The notes under the pieces are model-generated. The model searched no databases. It worked only from the letters and a program-made list of their open reading frames with translations, and was not told the origin of the DNA. A DNA stretch of 64,000 nt, taken from assembly GCF_014154935.1 (NCBI RefSeq), contig NZ_JACEHH010000001.1, forward strand, positions 124,001-188,000. The letters are read 5' to 3'. The stretch's first letter is position 1. Every line of letters starts with the position of its first letter. The position numbers and the translations under genes were made by a program. Shown in pieces: positions 10,401-18,527 of the stretch. This stretch comes from Stieleria mannarensis. GTDB lineage: Bacteria > Planctomycetota > Planctomycetia > Pirellulales > Pirellulaceae.

Positions 10401-11971
10401 GAGTCGATGGTTCGGAACCGTTCCTGTCCGACGGCACGGTGGCCACCCAAGTCGCCAACATCGGCCCGCTGAGCAGCGATTCGAATCCCGACGGATTCAC
10501 CGAGGTCGGCGGCAAGGTCTACTTCGCTGCCGAACAATCCAATCGTGGTGCGTTGATGGAGATTTTCTCCGGGATCGCCGGTTCCCAACTGACCAATCTC
10601 ACCACCGCCCCCAACTATCCTGATGCACCCGATTCGGTTGCCTTGCTCGACTCCTTTGAAATCCCCACCAATGCGGCGGACAGTTATGGCGCTCGCATCC
10701 GCGCCTACCTGACAATTCCGACGACCGGCGATTACACGTTTTGGATCGCATCGGACGACCAAGGATCATTGCGATTGAGTTCCGATGAGAATCCCGCCAA
10801 CGCAACCCAAATCGCGTCGGTCCCGGCGTGGACCAGCTCTCGCCAGTACGACAAGTATCCCACCGACCAACAATCGGCACCGGTTTCGTTGGTCGCCGGC
10901 CAAGTCTATTACATCGAAGCGCTGATGAAAGAAGGCGGGGGCGGTGACAATTTGTCCGTCGCCTGGTCCGGTCCCGGAATCACCGGCCCGACTGTGATCG
11001 ACGGACAGTATCTCACTCGGTTTGGTGTCAGTCCTGCGGACCTGGGCACTGGAAGGGAGTTATGGATCACCGACGGCACCTCCGGCGGGACCGAGTTGGT
11101 CGCGGATTTGCAGCCGGGCATCGAAAGCAGTGATCCCGAACCGCAGGCGTCGACCGGAACGAGACTGCTGTTGAGCGTGACCGACGACGGCGCGGTCGGT
11201 CGCGAGCCGTGGAGCAGTGGCGGCGTCGCAGCCAACACCGGCTTGATCAGCGACCTGAATCAAGACCTGCGTTACGGAAGCGATCCGCAACAGTTCCAGC
11301 GTTTCGGCAACGACTTCCTCTTTGTCGCCGACAATGGACTGGTCGGAAACGAACTGTTCCGCTTGACAGCCAATGCCCCGGTTCCGCCGACGGTTGCGAT
11401 TGCGTCACCGCCAGGAGTGTACCCGCCGGTCGACCCGATGCAGCGTTCGACGGTCGAATCGGTCAGCCTGGTTTTTGATGAAGAAGTCTTGATTTCGGAA
11501 TCCGACATCGAGTTGGTGAACCGAGACACCGGGACGGAGGTGACGTCGTTGATCGTGAATTCTGTCTTCCGCGACGGACAAACGATCGTCGAACTGACGT
11601 TCGCCCCCGGCCCCTCGGTCATCACCCGCGATCAAGCCGGCACGACCGGATTATTGAATTCGTTGGCCGACGGAAACTATCAATTGACCGTGCGCTCGAC
11701 CGCCGTCGAATCTCTGCAGACGGGATTGAATCTCGGTGGCGACTTTGTGCACGGTGAACAGGCGACCGATAGCTTCTTCCGGTTTTACGGTGACAGCGAC
11801 GGAGACCGTGATGTTGACGGGCAAGACTACAGCCATTTCGGCATGACGTTCCTGCGCACGTCACCGGGCGAATACGATCCCGATTTAGACTTTGATGGCG
11901 ACGGTGACGTCGACGGTCGAGATTACGGCCAATTCGGACTGCGATTCCTGAAACGCCTGGATCATTCATGA
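7490..11971 (+). CDS. giant ELWxxDGT-repeat protein with PA14 and dockerin-like domains
   Basis: A 1493-residue predicted extracellular protein. The N-terminus is strongly basic and carries LERRELLA (residues 32-39), a variant of the planctomycete LEPR-XLL motif. From ~residue 45 it is built of ELWxxDGT repeats (SELWKSDGTTAGTQLVADL, RELWKSDGTAAGTVMVKDL). Two repeats are interrupted after their FAAE strand: one by a ~210-residue beta-sandwich-like insert (residues ~373-587), the other by a PA14-like domain (~1023-1180, with TTGDYTFWIASDDQGSLRLS). The C-terminus has two calcium-loop motifs, DSDGDRDVDGQDY (~1435) and DFDGDGDVDGRDY (~1467), resembling dockerin or EF-hand pairs. Likely role: adhesion or carbohydrate binding. 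Its last 6 bases overlap the convergent VOC gene. Confidence 0.85.
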   Translation: MPLLHSSPVAGNRRRNDRVNRRRRLASLIERLERRELLAFDVALLADINQQGVSAAIDSLVQFGDEAYFVADDGRSGSELWKSDGTTAGTQLVADLLPGPDGSLPEELTVVGTELFFTALDDFGETDLWKTDGTTAGTTLVFDSDVNEAYYFRDLTASGEKLFFTAYQYQTGYELWVHDQATGGTMLVKDINPDQSIIDRPQELTDVNGTLFFTSYENGYENRELWKSDGTAAGTVMVKDLAIDTSDPLNPDPSISSYPTSLTNIDGVLFFVADDPNSGVELFRSDGTSGGTVQVADLNPNGSSYPDDLTAFDGHVFFSADDGVTGRQLFKSHVGSGDTTMVAGAAGDGVAPNPTDLEVVGQTLFFAAEGVVPATTVSAPIPTLSADNSIVNGSAYAGVVSDLARPDRGSLAIFGGNGVFTAKSHTSTNDGPGWVANGKIGDPGVQLDTLAANDFYLADIDSGDLVDDFWEWTISDAAGLTNINFSGFASGNQFDEAHEGLVFELFLNNSPTRTAVLELAGDELDNWYAPRTAANLAISNSGGSTVTTATIRMTIGRDGAPAFADGGSEAIVVNAQLTADLSAQTTARVPAGRELHRTNAAADGTVLVKDLVPGSGSNPSDLTQSGGLLYFSADEPVGTGRELWVSDGTAGGTLRLIDSRPGSDEYGAPLDGDPQNLTDVGGTLLFTTLDDFNDRELWTSNGTASTTNPVANINPGTQSADIRNVTPVGDQVYFIADDGINGQAVWQADSNSGSVAMIADMTPSAIDKVSGLARFGSGVVFYNSVAGSGGAMYYYDGSGSTEFLARAPVEVDLEGTMFVENAAEGRVYFVVNEATTGEELWSSDGTAAGTAMVQDLNGGNVGSDPRDLTAFNGRVYFSADDGVSGRELFSASDDGGGIQIEGDLNPGAVGSDPWDLTTSGGRLFFSADDGTNGRELHTSAGTMFDINPGGASDPGALTDIGGTLYFAADNGVDGSEPFLSDGTVATQVANIGPLSSDSNPDGFTEVGGKVYFAAEQSNRGALMEIFSGIAGSQLTNLTTAPNYPDAPDSVALLDSFEIPTNAADSYGARIRAYLTIPTTGDYTFWIASDDQGSLRLSSDENPANATQIASVPAWTSSRQYDKYPTDQQSAPVSLVAGQVYYIEALMKEGGGGDNLSVAWSGPGITGPTVIDGQYLTRFGVSPADLGTGRELWITDGTSGGTELVADLQPGIESSDPEPQASTGTRLLLSVTDDGAVGREPWSSGGVAANTGLISDLNQDLRYGSDPQQFQRFGNDFLFVADNGLVGNELFRLTANAPVPPTVAIASPPGVYPPVDPMQRSTVESVSLVFDEEVLISESDIELVNRDTGTEVTSLIVNSVFRDGQTIVELTFAPGPSVITRDQAGTTGLLNSLADGNYQLTVRSTAVESLQTGLNLGGDFVHGEQATDSFFRFYGDSDGDRDVDGQDYSHFGMTFLRTSPGEYDPDLDFDGDGDVDGRDYGQFGLRFLKRLDHS

Positions 11972-12466
11972 ACCGCCATAGGCACCGGCTGAGTAGGTCA
12001 ATTCGTAGCTGTGAGAATAGATTTCGATGATGTTGCCGAAGGGGTCTTCGCAATAAACCATCCGGTAGGGTTTTTCACCGGGGTAATATTCTCGGACCGG
12101 CATTCGCTGTTTGCCGCCGTTTTCGACGATCCGCTTGGCGAGACCTTCCACGTCGGGATCCTGCACACAGAAGTGGAACACGCCGGTTTTCCAGTACTCA
12201 AAATTGTTTTCCGGCGTTTCGGCATTCGCAAACTCAAACAATTCGACGCCGATCTTGTCGCCGGTCGCCAAATGGGCAATCCTGAACCGCCCCCATCCAT
12301 CGCCGAAAACGTCGTCGCACATCACGCCGATCGCCGAGTCATCGGAAACGATTTCGGTCGGAGGCATGATGACGTACCATCCCAGCGTTTGGGTGTAGAA
12401 CTCAACGGCGCGGTCGAGATCCGTGACGGAGATGCCGATGTGGGAAAACGATCGTGGATAGGTCAT
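11966..12466 (-). CDS. VOC (glyoxalase/bleomycin resistance) family protein
   Basis: A 166-residue protein from the ATG at 12466; a TTG at 12496 would add ten non-conserved residues. It begins FSHIGISVTDLDRAVEFYTQ, the standard first beta-alpha unit of the vicinal-oxygen-chelate fold. A second half contains GVFHFCVQDPDVEGLAKRI and YCEDPFGNIIEIYSHS, where the final Glu is a usual metal ligand. His9, the central His and this Glu would form the metal site. It is probably a cytosolic lyase or dioxygenase-like enzyme; the substrate is not predictable. Confidence 0.85.
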   Translation of the reverse strand: MTYPRSFSHIGISVTDLDRAVEFYTQTLGWYVIMPPTEIVSDDSAIGVMCDDVFGDGWGRFRIAHLATGDKIGVELFEFANAETPENNFEYWKTGVFHFCVQDPDVEGLAKRIVENGGKQRMPVREYYPGEKPYRMVYCEDPFGNIIEIYSHSYELTYSAGAYGGS

Positions 12467-12585
12467 GGTGTGCTCGGGGGGAAATGGGCCGGTCAATGCC
12501 GGTCGGGTAGCAGGTTCCTGTCAATGAACATCGACATGCTCGACCCGTCAGGCACCAGCGGAACCACTTAACGCCGCGCAGATCC

Positions 12586-14190
12586 TTAGCGTTTCCGCGG
12601 CGGGGCGTATTCTTCGTAGCTCGGGGCGTCGTAGACTGACCGCAGCTGGTCGTAGGTTTGATGCAGTGTTTCCCGGACATCCGCGTACTCCGGTTCCGCA
12701 TAAACGTTCCTCATTTCCGCGGGGTCGTTGACCAGATCGAACAGTTGCCACTCGTCGGTCCAAGGCAAGTAGAACAATTTATGCGTGTGTGTCCGGACAC
12801 CGAAGTGTTGCGGGACGGCATGCTCGCCCAGTTCGTAATACGCATAATAGAGCGCATCGCGAATCTGTTGCTCGCTGTCTTTCAACACCGGGACGATCGA
12901 CGTTCCTTGCACCTCGTCGGGGGTTTCCAGCCCGGCCATGTCCAGAAACGTGGGGGCATAATCAATGTTTTGAATCAACGCCGTGGGCTTCGAACCGGGC
13001 TCGATCACGCCGGGCCAGCGGATCACAAAGGGCATCGTGAAGGATTCTTCGAACATCCATCGTTTATCGAACCAACCGTGTTCGCCCAGATAAAACCCTT
13101 GGTCGGAGGAATAAATGACAACGGTGTTGTCGGCCAGTTGGTGATCGTCCAGGTACTTGAGCAACCGCCCCACGCTCTCATCGACCGCCTTGACCGTTTC
13201 CAAATAGTTCTGCATGTAACGCTGGTATTTCCAACGGACCAACGCGGGATGATCGATCGAGCCGGTCTTGTATTCATCGATAAAGGCTTTGTTTTTCGGC
13301 GCAAAGTGCGCGTCCCATCGGGCCTTTTGATCCGGCGTCATGCGATTGTACTCCGGTGTTCCGTAAGACCGGAACTCGGGCAAGGTCACGCCCTGCATCT
13401 CCTCCTTGCGGAGTTTCAAATCGTAGGCCCAGGTCATGTGACGATCGATTTCCATTTCGTTCTTCGGCAACGTCTTGCTGCGCGTCGCGTAGTCGTCGAA
13501 CAGGTTGTCGGGCTCGGGGATCGTGACGCCGTCCAGTGTGCCCAAGTGGCGAAGCGCCGGTGAAAACGTTCGGTGCGGTGCCTTGTGCTGGCACATCAGC
13601 AAGAACGGTTTGCCGGCATCGCGTCGATCCAACCAATCGATGGCTTTGTCGGTCGTGATGTCGGTCGCATAGCCTTCGAATTTTCGCTGCTTGCCGTCCA
13701 TCGAGATGAACACCGGATTGTAGTAGTTGCCTTGTCCGGGCAGGATGTCCCAATGGTCGAACGCGACGGGATCCGTTTTCAGGTGCCATTTCCCGATCAC
13801 CGCGGTTTGGTACCCGCCGCGCTGGAGCGATTTTGCGACCGTCCATTGCGATTGATCAAACCCCGTGCCGGTGTTGCGCAGGAACCCGTTCTTGTGACTG
13901 TGTTTGCCGGTCAGGATGCAGGCCCGCGAGGGGCCGCAAATCGAGTTGGCGCAAAAGGAGTTGCGGAACAGGGCACCTTCGTTTGCGATTCGATCAATGT
14001 TGGGGGTCGGCGCGACCTCCGCCAGGCGTCCGCCATAGGCCGAGATCGCGTTCAACGCATGGTCGTCGGAAAAGATGAACAGGATGTTCGGCCGCTGGGC
14101 AGCGGCGCCGGGGACGTGGGGCCAGGGGGCGATGGTCGACACGGCGAGGAGCGCCAGGACAATCTTGGGCAGTGCAATCGGTGGTCTCAT
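12586..14190 (-). CDS. S1-family sulfatase (CGPSR type)
   Basis: A 534-residue sulfatase with a signal peptide (IVLALLAVSTIAPWPHVPGA). Metal-binding Asp42-Asp43 sit in LFIFSDDHALNAISAYGG, and Cys85 of CGPSRACILTGKHSHKNG would be converted to formylglycine. Other family hallmarks are VIGKWHLKTDPVAFDHWDI, VIYSSDQGFYLGEHGWFDKR (distal metal site) and a C-terminal DELYNLxxDPxE-like segment (WQLFDLVNDPAEMRNVY). The family hydrolyses sulfate esters, usually on polysaccharides, in the periplasm or outside the cell. It needs a formylglycine-generating enzyme, not seen here. The distal-site motif and the length resemble the choline/heparan-type subfamilies, but the substrate cannot be set. Confidence 0.93.
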   Translation of the reverse strand: MRPPIALPKIVLALLAVSTIAPWPHVPGAAAQRPNILFIFSDDHALNAISAYGGRLAEVAPTPNIDRIANEGALFRNSFCANSICGPSRACILTGKHSHKNGFLRNTGTGFDQSQWTVAKSLQRGGYQTAVIGKWHLKTDPVAFDHWDILPGQGNYYNPVFISMDGKQRKFEGYATDITTDKAIDWLDRRDAGKPFLLMCQHKAPHRTFSPALRHLGTLDGVTIPEPDNLFDDYATRSKTLPKNEMEIDRHMTWAYDLKLRKEEMQGVTLPEFRSYGTPEYNRMTPDQKARWDAHFAPKNKAFIDEYKTGSIDHPALVRWKYQRYMQNYLETVKAVDESVGRLLKYLDDHQLADNTVVIYSSDQGFYLGEHGWFDKRWMFEESFTMPFVIRWPGVIEPGSKPTALIQNIDYAPTFLDMAGLETPDEVQGTSIVPVLKDSEQQIRDALYYAYYELGEHAVPQHFGVRTHTHKLFYLPWTDEWQLFDLVNDPAEMRNVYAEPEYADVRETLHQTYDQLRSVYDAPSYEEYAPPRKR

Positions 14191-14464
14191 CGGTCGGCGG
14201 TCGCGTCAAAATGGAGGGGCGTGCGGGAAACAAGAAGTTCGATTTACCCAGTTTAGGGACGATCGGACGTCCGGTGGGAGAGGCCGGACGGACGGTTCGT
14301 GACGAAGGTCCGTTTTGCCCTCCCTTGGACGGCTCTCTTTTTTTCCTTCTTTCCGGGAACACGTTGCGTCCGGCCGGCGTCTGATCAGACTCTGCCCCTG
14401 CTTGATTCGCCAACCGCTGGCGGATCTGGGACAGCAGTGCCATCAACTGAGGAAAACAAGAAGT

Positions 14465-14563
14465 ATGGATGCCGACAAAATTGACGCCATCGTCCGCTCG
14501 GTCGTCGTTTACGGAATCGGCCTGGTCGCGCTCGTGTTGGCCGCGCAAAAGTTTCTGTTCTGA
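14465..14563 (+). CDS. possible 32-residue single-pass membrane protein
   Basis: A short frame starting ATG at 14465 encodes a charged N-terminus (MDADKIDAIVRS) followed by one hydrophobic helix (VVVYGIGLVALVLAAQKFLF). Its stop abuts the recQ stop at 14564 with no gap. The upstream sequence GAGGAAAACAAGAAGT gives a weak ribosome site. Very small hydrophobic proteins of this shape are often missed in annotation. It could also be a chance frame; there is no family evidence. Confidence 0.4.
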   Translation: MDADKIDAIVRSVVVYGIGLVALVLAAQKFLF

Positions 14564-16513
14564 TTAAAGGTCGAGAGCATCCGACTCGACTTGGCGAAGC
14601 ACGTCGGCGAACGGGATTTGTTCGCAGACGCCGAAGCTGGCGTGGCGGGACAGTCGCGAACGCACCATCTTGGGGGACGACAAACCGCACAGGAACCGGG
14701 CGCGTTGCCTGGCGGTTGAAAAGTGGTCCGGGTACTGCCGGCAGACTTCCTGTAGGGCGCGACGCACGCCGTCACCGATCTCGCGTTTTGCGATCGCGGG
14801 GATGTCAAAGGGGCCATCGCCCGTGCAGTGGCTGCAAACGCCGCAAGGATCGTCCATCGTTTCACCGAAATGTTCGGCCAGCAGCCGTGACTGGCAGCTC
14901 GACGCACCGGCGATGGTGAACACGTCCTCCAGCCGCGAAACTTCCGACTTCTCTCGGTCCTGTACCCTGTCAAAGTACTCGTCGGCAACAACCTTGGGCT
15001 GTTCCAGGCGTCGTTTCCAACGATAACCGTGGACCAGATCGCTGACGTTGACTTCGATCCAGTTTTGCGCGGCCATGAAATCGACGGCTTTGACGATCCG
15101 TTGTCTGTCTTGTCCGAGCGTCTTGGCGGCGGTCACCGTATTAAGCGAGAACCACTTTCGGGCTTTGGTCAATTGACCCAACAGCCCGGCCAGAAACTCA
15201 CGCCGCTCGCCGTCAAAGTTGTCGAGGATGGCGCGGGAGGTCACCAGAGGGCGGATCTTGTAGCTGTCATAGCGCGGCGAGGTGGCTTGCAAGTAGCCGT
15301 CCAGTTCCAGGTAGGTCAGCAACGTGCGGACGACCAGGATTCGGATGTCGGTTTCGAACGAGAGCTTGTAATGCGAAACAAAAAATTCGTCCGGTTGACC
15401 GTGACAAAAATCGATCATCCGCCCGACGCTGTGACGACTGGGCGTATCCCCGTACGTAAAATTCTCCAGCACGACGCGGTCTTCGGGCAACAACAGTAAT
15501 TCGCAGACCGATGGTCCGCCGTCACGCCCCGCGCGACCGATCTCCTGGGCATACGCTTCGAGCGACTTGGGCGGGTTGAAGTGATAGACGTAGCGGATGT
15601 TCGATTTGTCGATGCCCATCCCGAACGCGATCGTGGCGACGATGATGCCATCGTCGGACGCCAGGAATTGTTGCTGGATGTCCGCCCGTGTCTCGGCGTC
15701 CATGCCGGCGTGGTAGGCGGTCGCCGGCAGTCCGTCGTCACAAAGTTGCTCCGCGATCGTCTCGGCCGTCTTCTGTTTGGAGACATAAACCAGCGTGGCC
15801 CCGCGGTCTCGCGACGTGATGCGTTCCATCAGCGTCGGGTAGTGACTGGCCGCCGACACGATGGTGCTTTTCAGCTGCAGATTGGGGCGGTGGAACGGCG
15901 TGCGAATCGCATCGTCGGGTTCAATGGCAAAGGCTTTGCGAATGTCGTCCAGTACCGCCGGCGTCGCGGTCGCGGTGAGCGCCAGGATGCGGTCGGCGTC
16001 CAGTTTGCCCGCCAGTTCAGCCAGTTTCAGATAGTCGGGGCGAAAATTGTGACCCCATTGGCTGATGCAATGAGCTTCGTCGACTGCAAACAGCGACACA
16101 TCGAGTGAACCGACCGAAGCGAGAAAGCGTTCGTTGAAAAACCGCTCCGGAGCCACATACAGCAGCCGGATCGACCCGTCGCGGATGCCTCGCATGGCGT
16201 CGCGGAATTCTTGCTCGGTCAACGAGGAATCCAATCGTGCGGCGCGAATCCCGCGGGCGGCCAACGCGTCGCATTGATCTTTCATCAACGCGATCAGTGG
16301 CGAAACCACGACCGTCGTTCCGCTCAACAATTGGCTGGGCAATTGGTAACACAGACTCTTGCCGCCGCCGGTCGGAAACACCGCCGCGGTATTCTTGCCG
16401 GCCAGCAGACGCTCGATCACCTCCGCCTGGCCGGCACGGAATTCGTCCAACCCGAACCGATCCCGCAACACCTGACCGGCTTCTCGACCCAACTCCGTTT
16501 CCGCCAATGCCAT
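14564..16513 (-). CDS. recQ: RecQ-family ATP-dependent DNA helicase
   Basis: A 649-residue SF2 helicase from the ATG at 16513; further in-frame sequence upstream is not conserved-looking. It has the RecQ motif 0 region (FGLDEFRAGQ), Walker A (PTGGGKS, 47-53), DEAH (145-148), the aromatic-rich loop (ISQWGHNFRPDY) and motif VI (QEIGRAGRDG). A zinc cluster C-x16-C-x2-C-x2-C lies far downstream at ~538-561, after a winged-helix-like segment, not directly behind the helicase core as in E. coli RecQ. The protein ends without a clear HRDC domain. It unwinds forks and recombination intermediates in the cytoplasm. Confidence 0.92.
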   Translation of the reverse strand: MALAETELGREAGQVLRDRFGLDEFRAGQAEVIERLLAGKNTAAVFPTGGGKSLCYQLPSQLLSGTTVVVSPLIALMKDQCDALAARGIRAARLDSSLTEQEFRDAMRGIRDGSIRLLYVAPERFFNERFLASVGSLDVSLFAVDEAHCISQWGHNFRPDYLKLAELAGKLDADRILALTATATPAVLDDIRKAFAIEPDDAIRTPFHRPNLQLKSTIVSAASHYPTLMERITSRDRGATLVYVSKQKTAETIAEQLCDDGLPATAYHAGMDAETRADIQQQFLASDDGIIVATIAFGMGIDKSNIRYVYHFNPPKSLEAYAQEIGRAGRDGGPSVCELLLLPEDRVVLENFTYGDTPSRHSVGRMIDFCHGQPDEFFVSHYKLSFETDIRILVVRTLLTYLELDGYLQATSPRYDSYKIRPLVTSRAILDNFDGERREFLAGLLGQLTKARKWFSLNTVTAAKTLGQDRQRIVKAVDFMAAQNWIEVNVSDLVHGYRWKRRLEQPKVVADEYFDRVQDREKSEVSRLEDVFTIAGASSCQSRLLAEHFGETMDDPCGVCSHCTGDGPFDIPAIAKREIGDGVRRALQEVCRQYPDHFSTARQRARFLCGLSSPKMVRSRLSRHASFGVCEQIPFADVLRQVESDALDL

Positions 16514-16636
16514 CGCAATTCCCTGTTTATACTGTGCGCTCCAACTGCACACGGCGCCTCCCGAATGCAAACGGCTGACACGCCGGGCGTGCCGATGCCC
16601 CATTTCCCGATGTCGCTAAGGTTTACCAACACTGTC

Positions 16637-18133
16637 ATGAAATCAATCCCGCTTCATTCATTTTTGTGTCCGCTGGTCGTTTGGACGCTGATGTGCTGCT
16701 GTCAGGTCGGGGCGTGGGCGCAGGAAACACCGCCCAATGTTGTGATCATTTTCATCGACGACATGGGCTACGCGGACATCGGCCCGTTCGGTGACACGGG
16801 GTACCCGACGCCGAACCTGGATCGCATGGCCGCCGAAGGACGCAAGTTCACCGATTTCTGTGTGTCCTCGGCCGTTTGCAGCGCCTCGCGGTCGGCTTTG
16901 ATGACCGGTTGCTATCACAAACGCATTGGCATCTCCGGCGCTCTCGGCCCCAAATCGACGATCGGATTGAACGCGAACGAGACGACGATCGCGGAAGTGT
17001 GCCGCAGCAAGGGGTACCGCACGGCGGTCTACGGAAAGTGGCACCTCGGACACCATCCCAAATTCCTGCCCACCAACCACGGTTTCGACGAGTACTACGG
17101 CATCCCGTACAGCAACGACATGTGGCCGCTGCACCCGCAGACTGTTGCCAAGCGACGAATCAACCCCGACGCACCGAGCAATTGGGCGGAGTTGCCGATG
17201 ATCCAGGACACCAAGATCGTCATCGATCGCATGGCACCGGCGGACCAAGAGCAGATGACGAAACAGTTCACCGAGCGCGCCGTTGAATTCATCCGGCGTG
17301 ATAGCGACCAACCGTTCTTCCTGTACCTGCCGCACCCGATGGTGCACGTTCCGCTGTTCGTTTCCGATGAGTTTCGCGGCAAGAGCGGACGCGGGCTGTT
17401 CGGCGATGTGGTGATGGAAGTGGACTGGTCGGTCGGGCAAATCCTGGACGCGATCGAAGACATCGGGGCCGAACGCAATACCCTGGTCGTTTTTACCAGC
17501 GACAACGGGCCTTGGCTTTCTTATGGCACGCACGCCGGTAAGGCGACGCCGCTGCGTGAAGGAAAGGGCACGATGTTTGAAGGCGGTTATCGCGAACCGA
17601 CCCTGATGTGGTGGAAAGGAAAAATCCCCGCGGGAACGACCTGTGACACCTTTGCCAGCACCATCGACTTGTTGCCCACGATCGCCGCGTTGGCCGACGC
17701 CGACTTGCCCGATCACAAGATCGACGGCCACGACATCCGCCCGCTGATGTTCGGCGACCGCGATGCCAAAACGCCCCACGAATCGTTCGCGTGTTTCTAC
17801 AAAGGCGAACTCGAAGCGGTACGAAACGAACGTTTCAAGTTGGTGTTTCCACACAAGTACCGCACACTCAACGGACACCCCGGGGGAACCGCAGGCTTGC
17901 CGATCGCTTACCAGCAAAAGATGGCCGAGCGGGCACTCTATGACTTGGACAACGACATCGGCGAAACCACCGACGTGTCCGAAGAGTTTCCAGGCGTCGT
18001 GGCCGAACTGGAAGCCGCCGCGGCCCGGTATCGCAACGAGTTGGGCGATAAATTGACCAAGACCAAGGGCACCGAGATTCGCCCGGCCGGGAAACTGGAG
18101 CCGGGTGACGAACAGTTGCCGCTGGTTTGGTAG
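16637..18133 (+). CDS. S1-family arylsulfatase (CSASR type)
   Basis: A 498-residue sulfatase from the ATG at 16637, where a signal peptide begins ([22 protein letters not shown]); longer in-frame starts run back into recQ and are unlikely. Metal ligands lie in [16 protein letters not shown]. The formylglycine site is Cys81 in [11 protein letters not shown], with Ala in place of the usual Pro. [20 protein letters not shown] and [20 protein letters not shown] match the arylsulfatase A-like subfamily (S1 type with TSDNG). The gene diverges from recQ with 123 bp between starts. Downstream lies a large repeat region. Confidence 0.92.
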   Translation: MKSIPLHSFLCPLVVWTLMCCCQVGAWAQETPPNVVIIFIDDMGYADIGPFGDTGYPTPNLDRMAAEGRKFTDFCVSSAVCSASRSALMTGCYHKRIGISGALGPKSTIGLNANETTIAEVCRSKGYRTAVYGKWHLGHHPKFLPTNHGFDEYYGIPYSNDMWPLHPQTVAKRRINPDAPSNWAELPMIQDTKIVIDRMAPADQEQMTKQFTERAVEFIRRDSDQPFFLYLPHPMVHVPLFVSDEFRGKSGRGLFGDVVMEVDWSVGQILDAIEDIGAERNTLVVFTSDNGPWLSYGTHAGKATPLREGKGTMFEGGYREPTLMWWKGKIPAGTTCDTFASTIDLLPTIAALADADLPDHKIDGHDIRPLMFGDRDAKTPHESFACFYKGELEAVRNERFKLVFPHKYRTLNGHPGGTAGLPIAYQQKMAERALYDLDNDIGETTDVSEEFPGVVAELEAAAARYRNELGDKLTKTKGTEIRPAGKLEPGDEQLPLVW

Positions 18134-18163
18134 CCGGCCGCTGTTTCCGGACGACAAGTGACG

Positions 18164-18258
18164 CGATGGGGGCAAAACGATGGGGGCAAAACGATGGGGT
18201 GGCGAAATGACGGCGGAATTCGCAGAACCGAATTGTTTTGCCCCCCTCGTTTTGCCCC
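18164..18258. repeat. inverted module repeat (locus 2)
   Basis: The left arm has two copies of GGGGGCAAAACGATG (18169-18201 region). The right arm (18235-18258) has GTTTTGCCCCCC followed by CGTTTTGCCCC. The arms pair over about 24 bases with a ~33-base loop. The G-rich arm is on the sense strand after the sulfatase stop; the C-rich arm is on the sense strand before the next plus-strand gene. Confidence 0.85.
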
Positions 18259-18398
18259 AACTCCCAACTCCCAACTCCCAACTCCCAACTCCCAACTCCC
18301 AACTCCCAACTCCCAACTCCCAACTCCCAACTCCCAACTCCCAACTCCCAACTCCCAACTCCCAACTCCCAACTCCCAACTCCCAGCTCCCAGCTCCA
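18259..18398. repeat. 20-copy 7-bp tandem array (AACTCCC)n
   Basis: Eighteen perfect AACTCCC units run from 18259 to 18384, followed by two variants (AGCTCCC, AGCTCCA). The total is exactly 140 bp. Because 7 is not a multiple of 3, all frames stay open through the array as a 7-residue peptide repeat, creating false open frames on both strands. The near-perfect copies suggest recent slippage expansion. Confidence 0.97.
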
Positions 18399-18527
18399 AA
18401 AAACTACACCGACCTTACCGATGATGACGATTGGCTTCCGCACAACAAATTCCGTGTGACGATCCGTCGATAAGTGCACGACGCTTCCATTCGTTCGCCT
18501 TTAAAATCAACATTCACGGGATCGTCT

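Larger units (their letters stand above)
18134..18527. other. repeat-filled intergenic region
   Basis: These 394 bases between the arylsulfatase stop and the RdgC-like start hold a compound inverted repeat (18164-18258) and a 20-copy 7-bp tandem array (18259-18398). The remaining ~130 bases before the next start show no gene or clear promoter. Open frames across the array (NSQLPTP or ELGVGSW repeats) are artefacts of the repeat. Confidence 0.8.

Noticed and set aside
18259-18398. CRISPR array
   Set aside because: The unit is 7 bp and there are no unique spacers or cas genes.
18158-18479. Open frames with NSQLPTP or ELGVGSW peptide repeats on both strands
   Set aside because: They are produced by the 7-bp tandem array, which keeps every frame open; there is no start context or domain.
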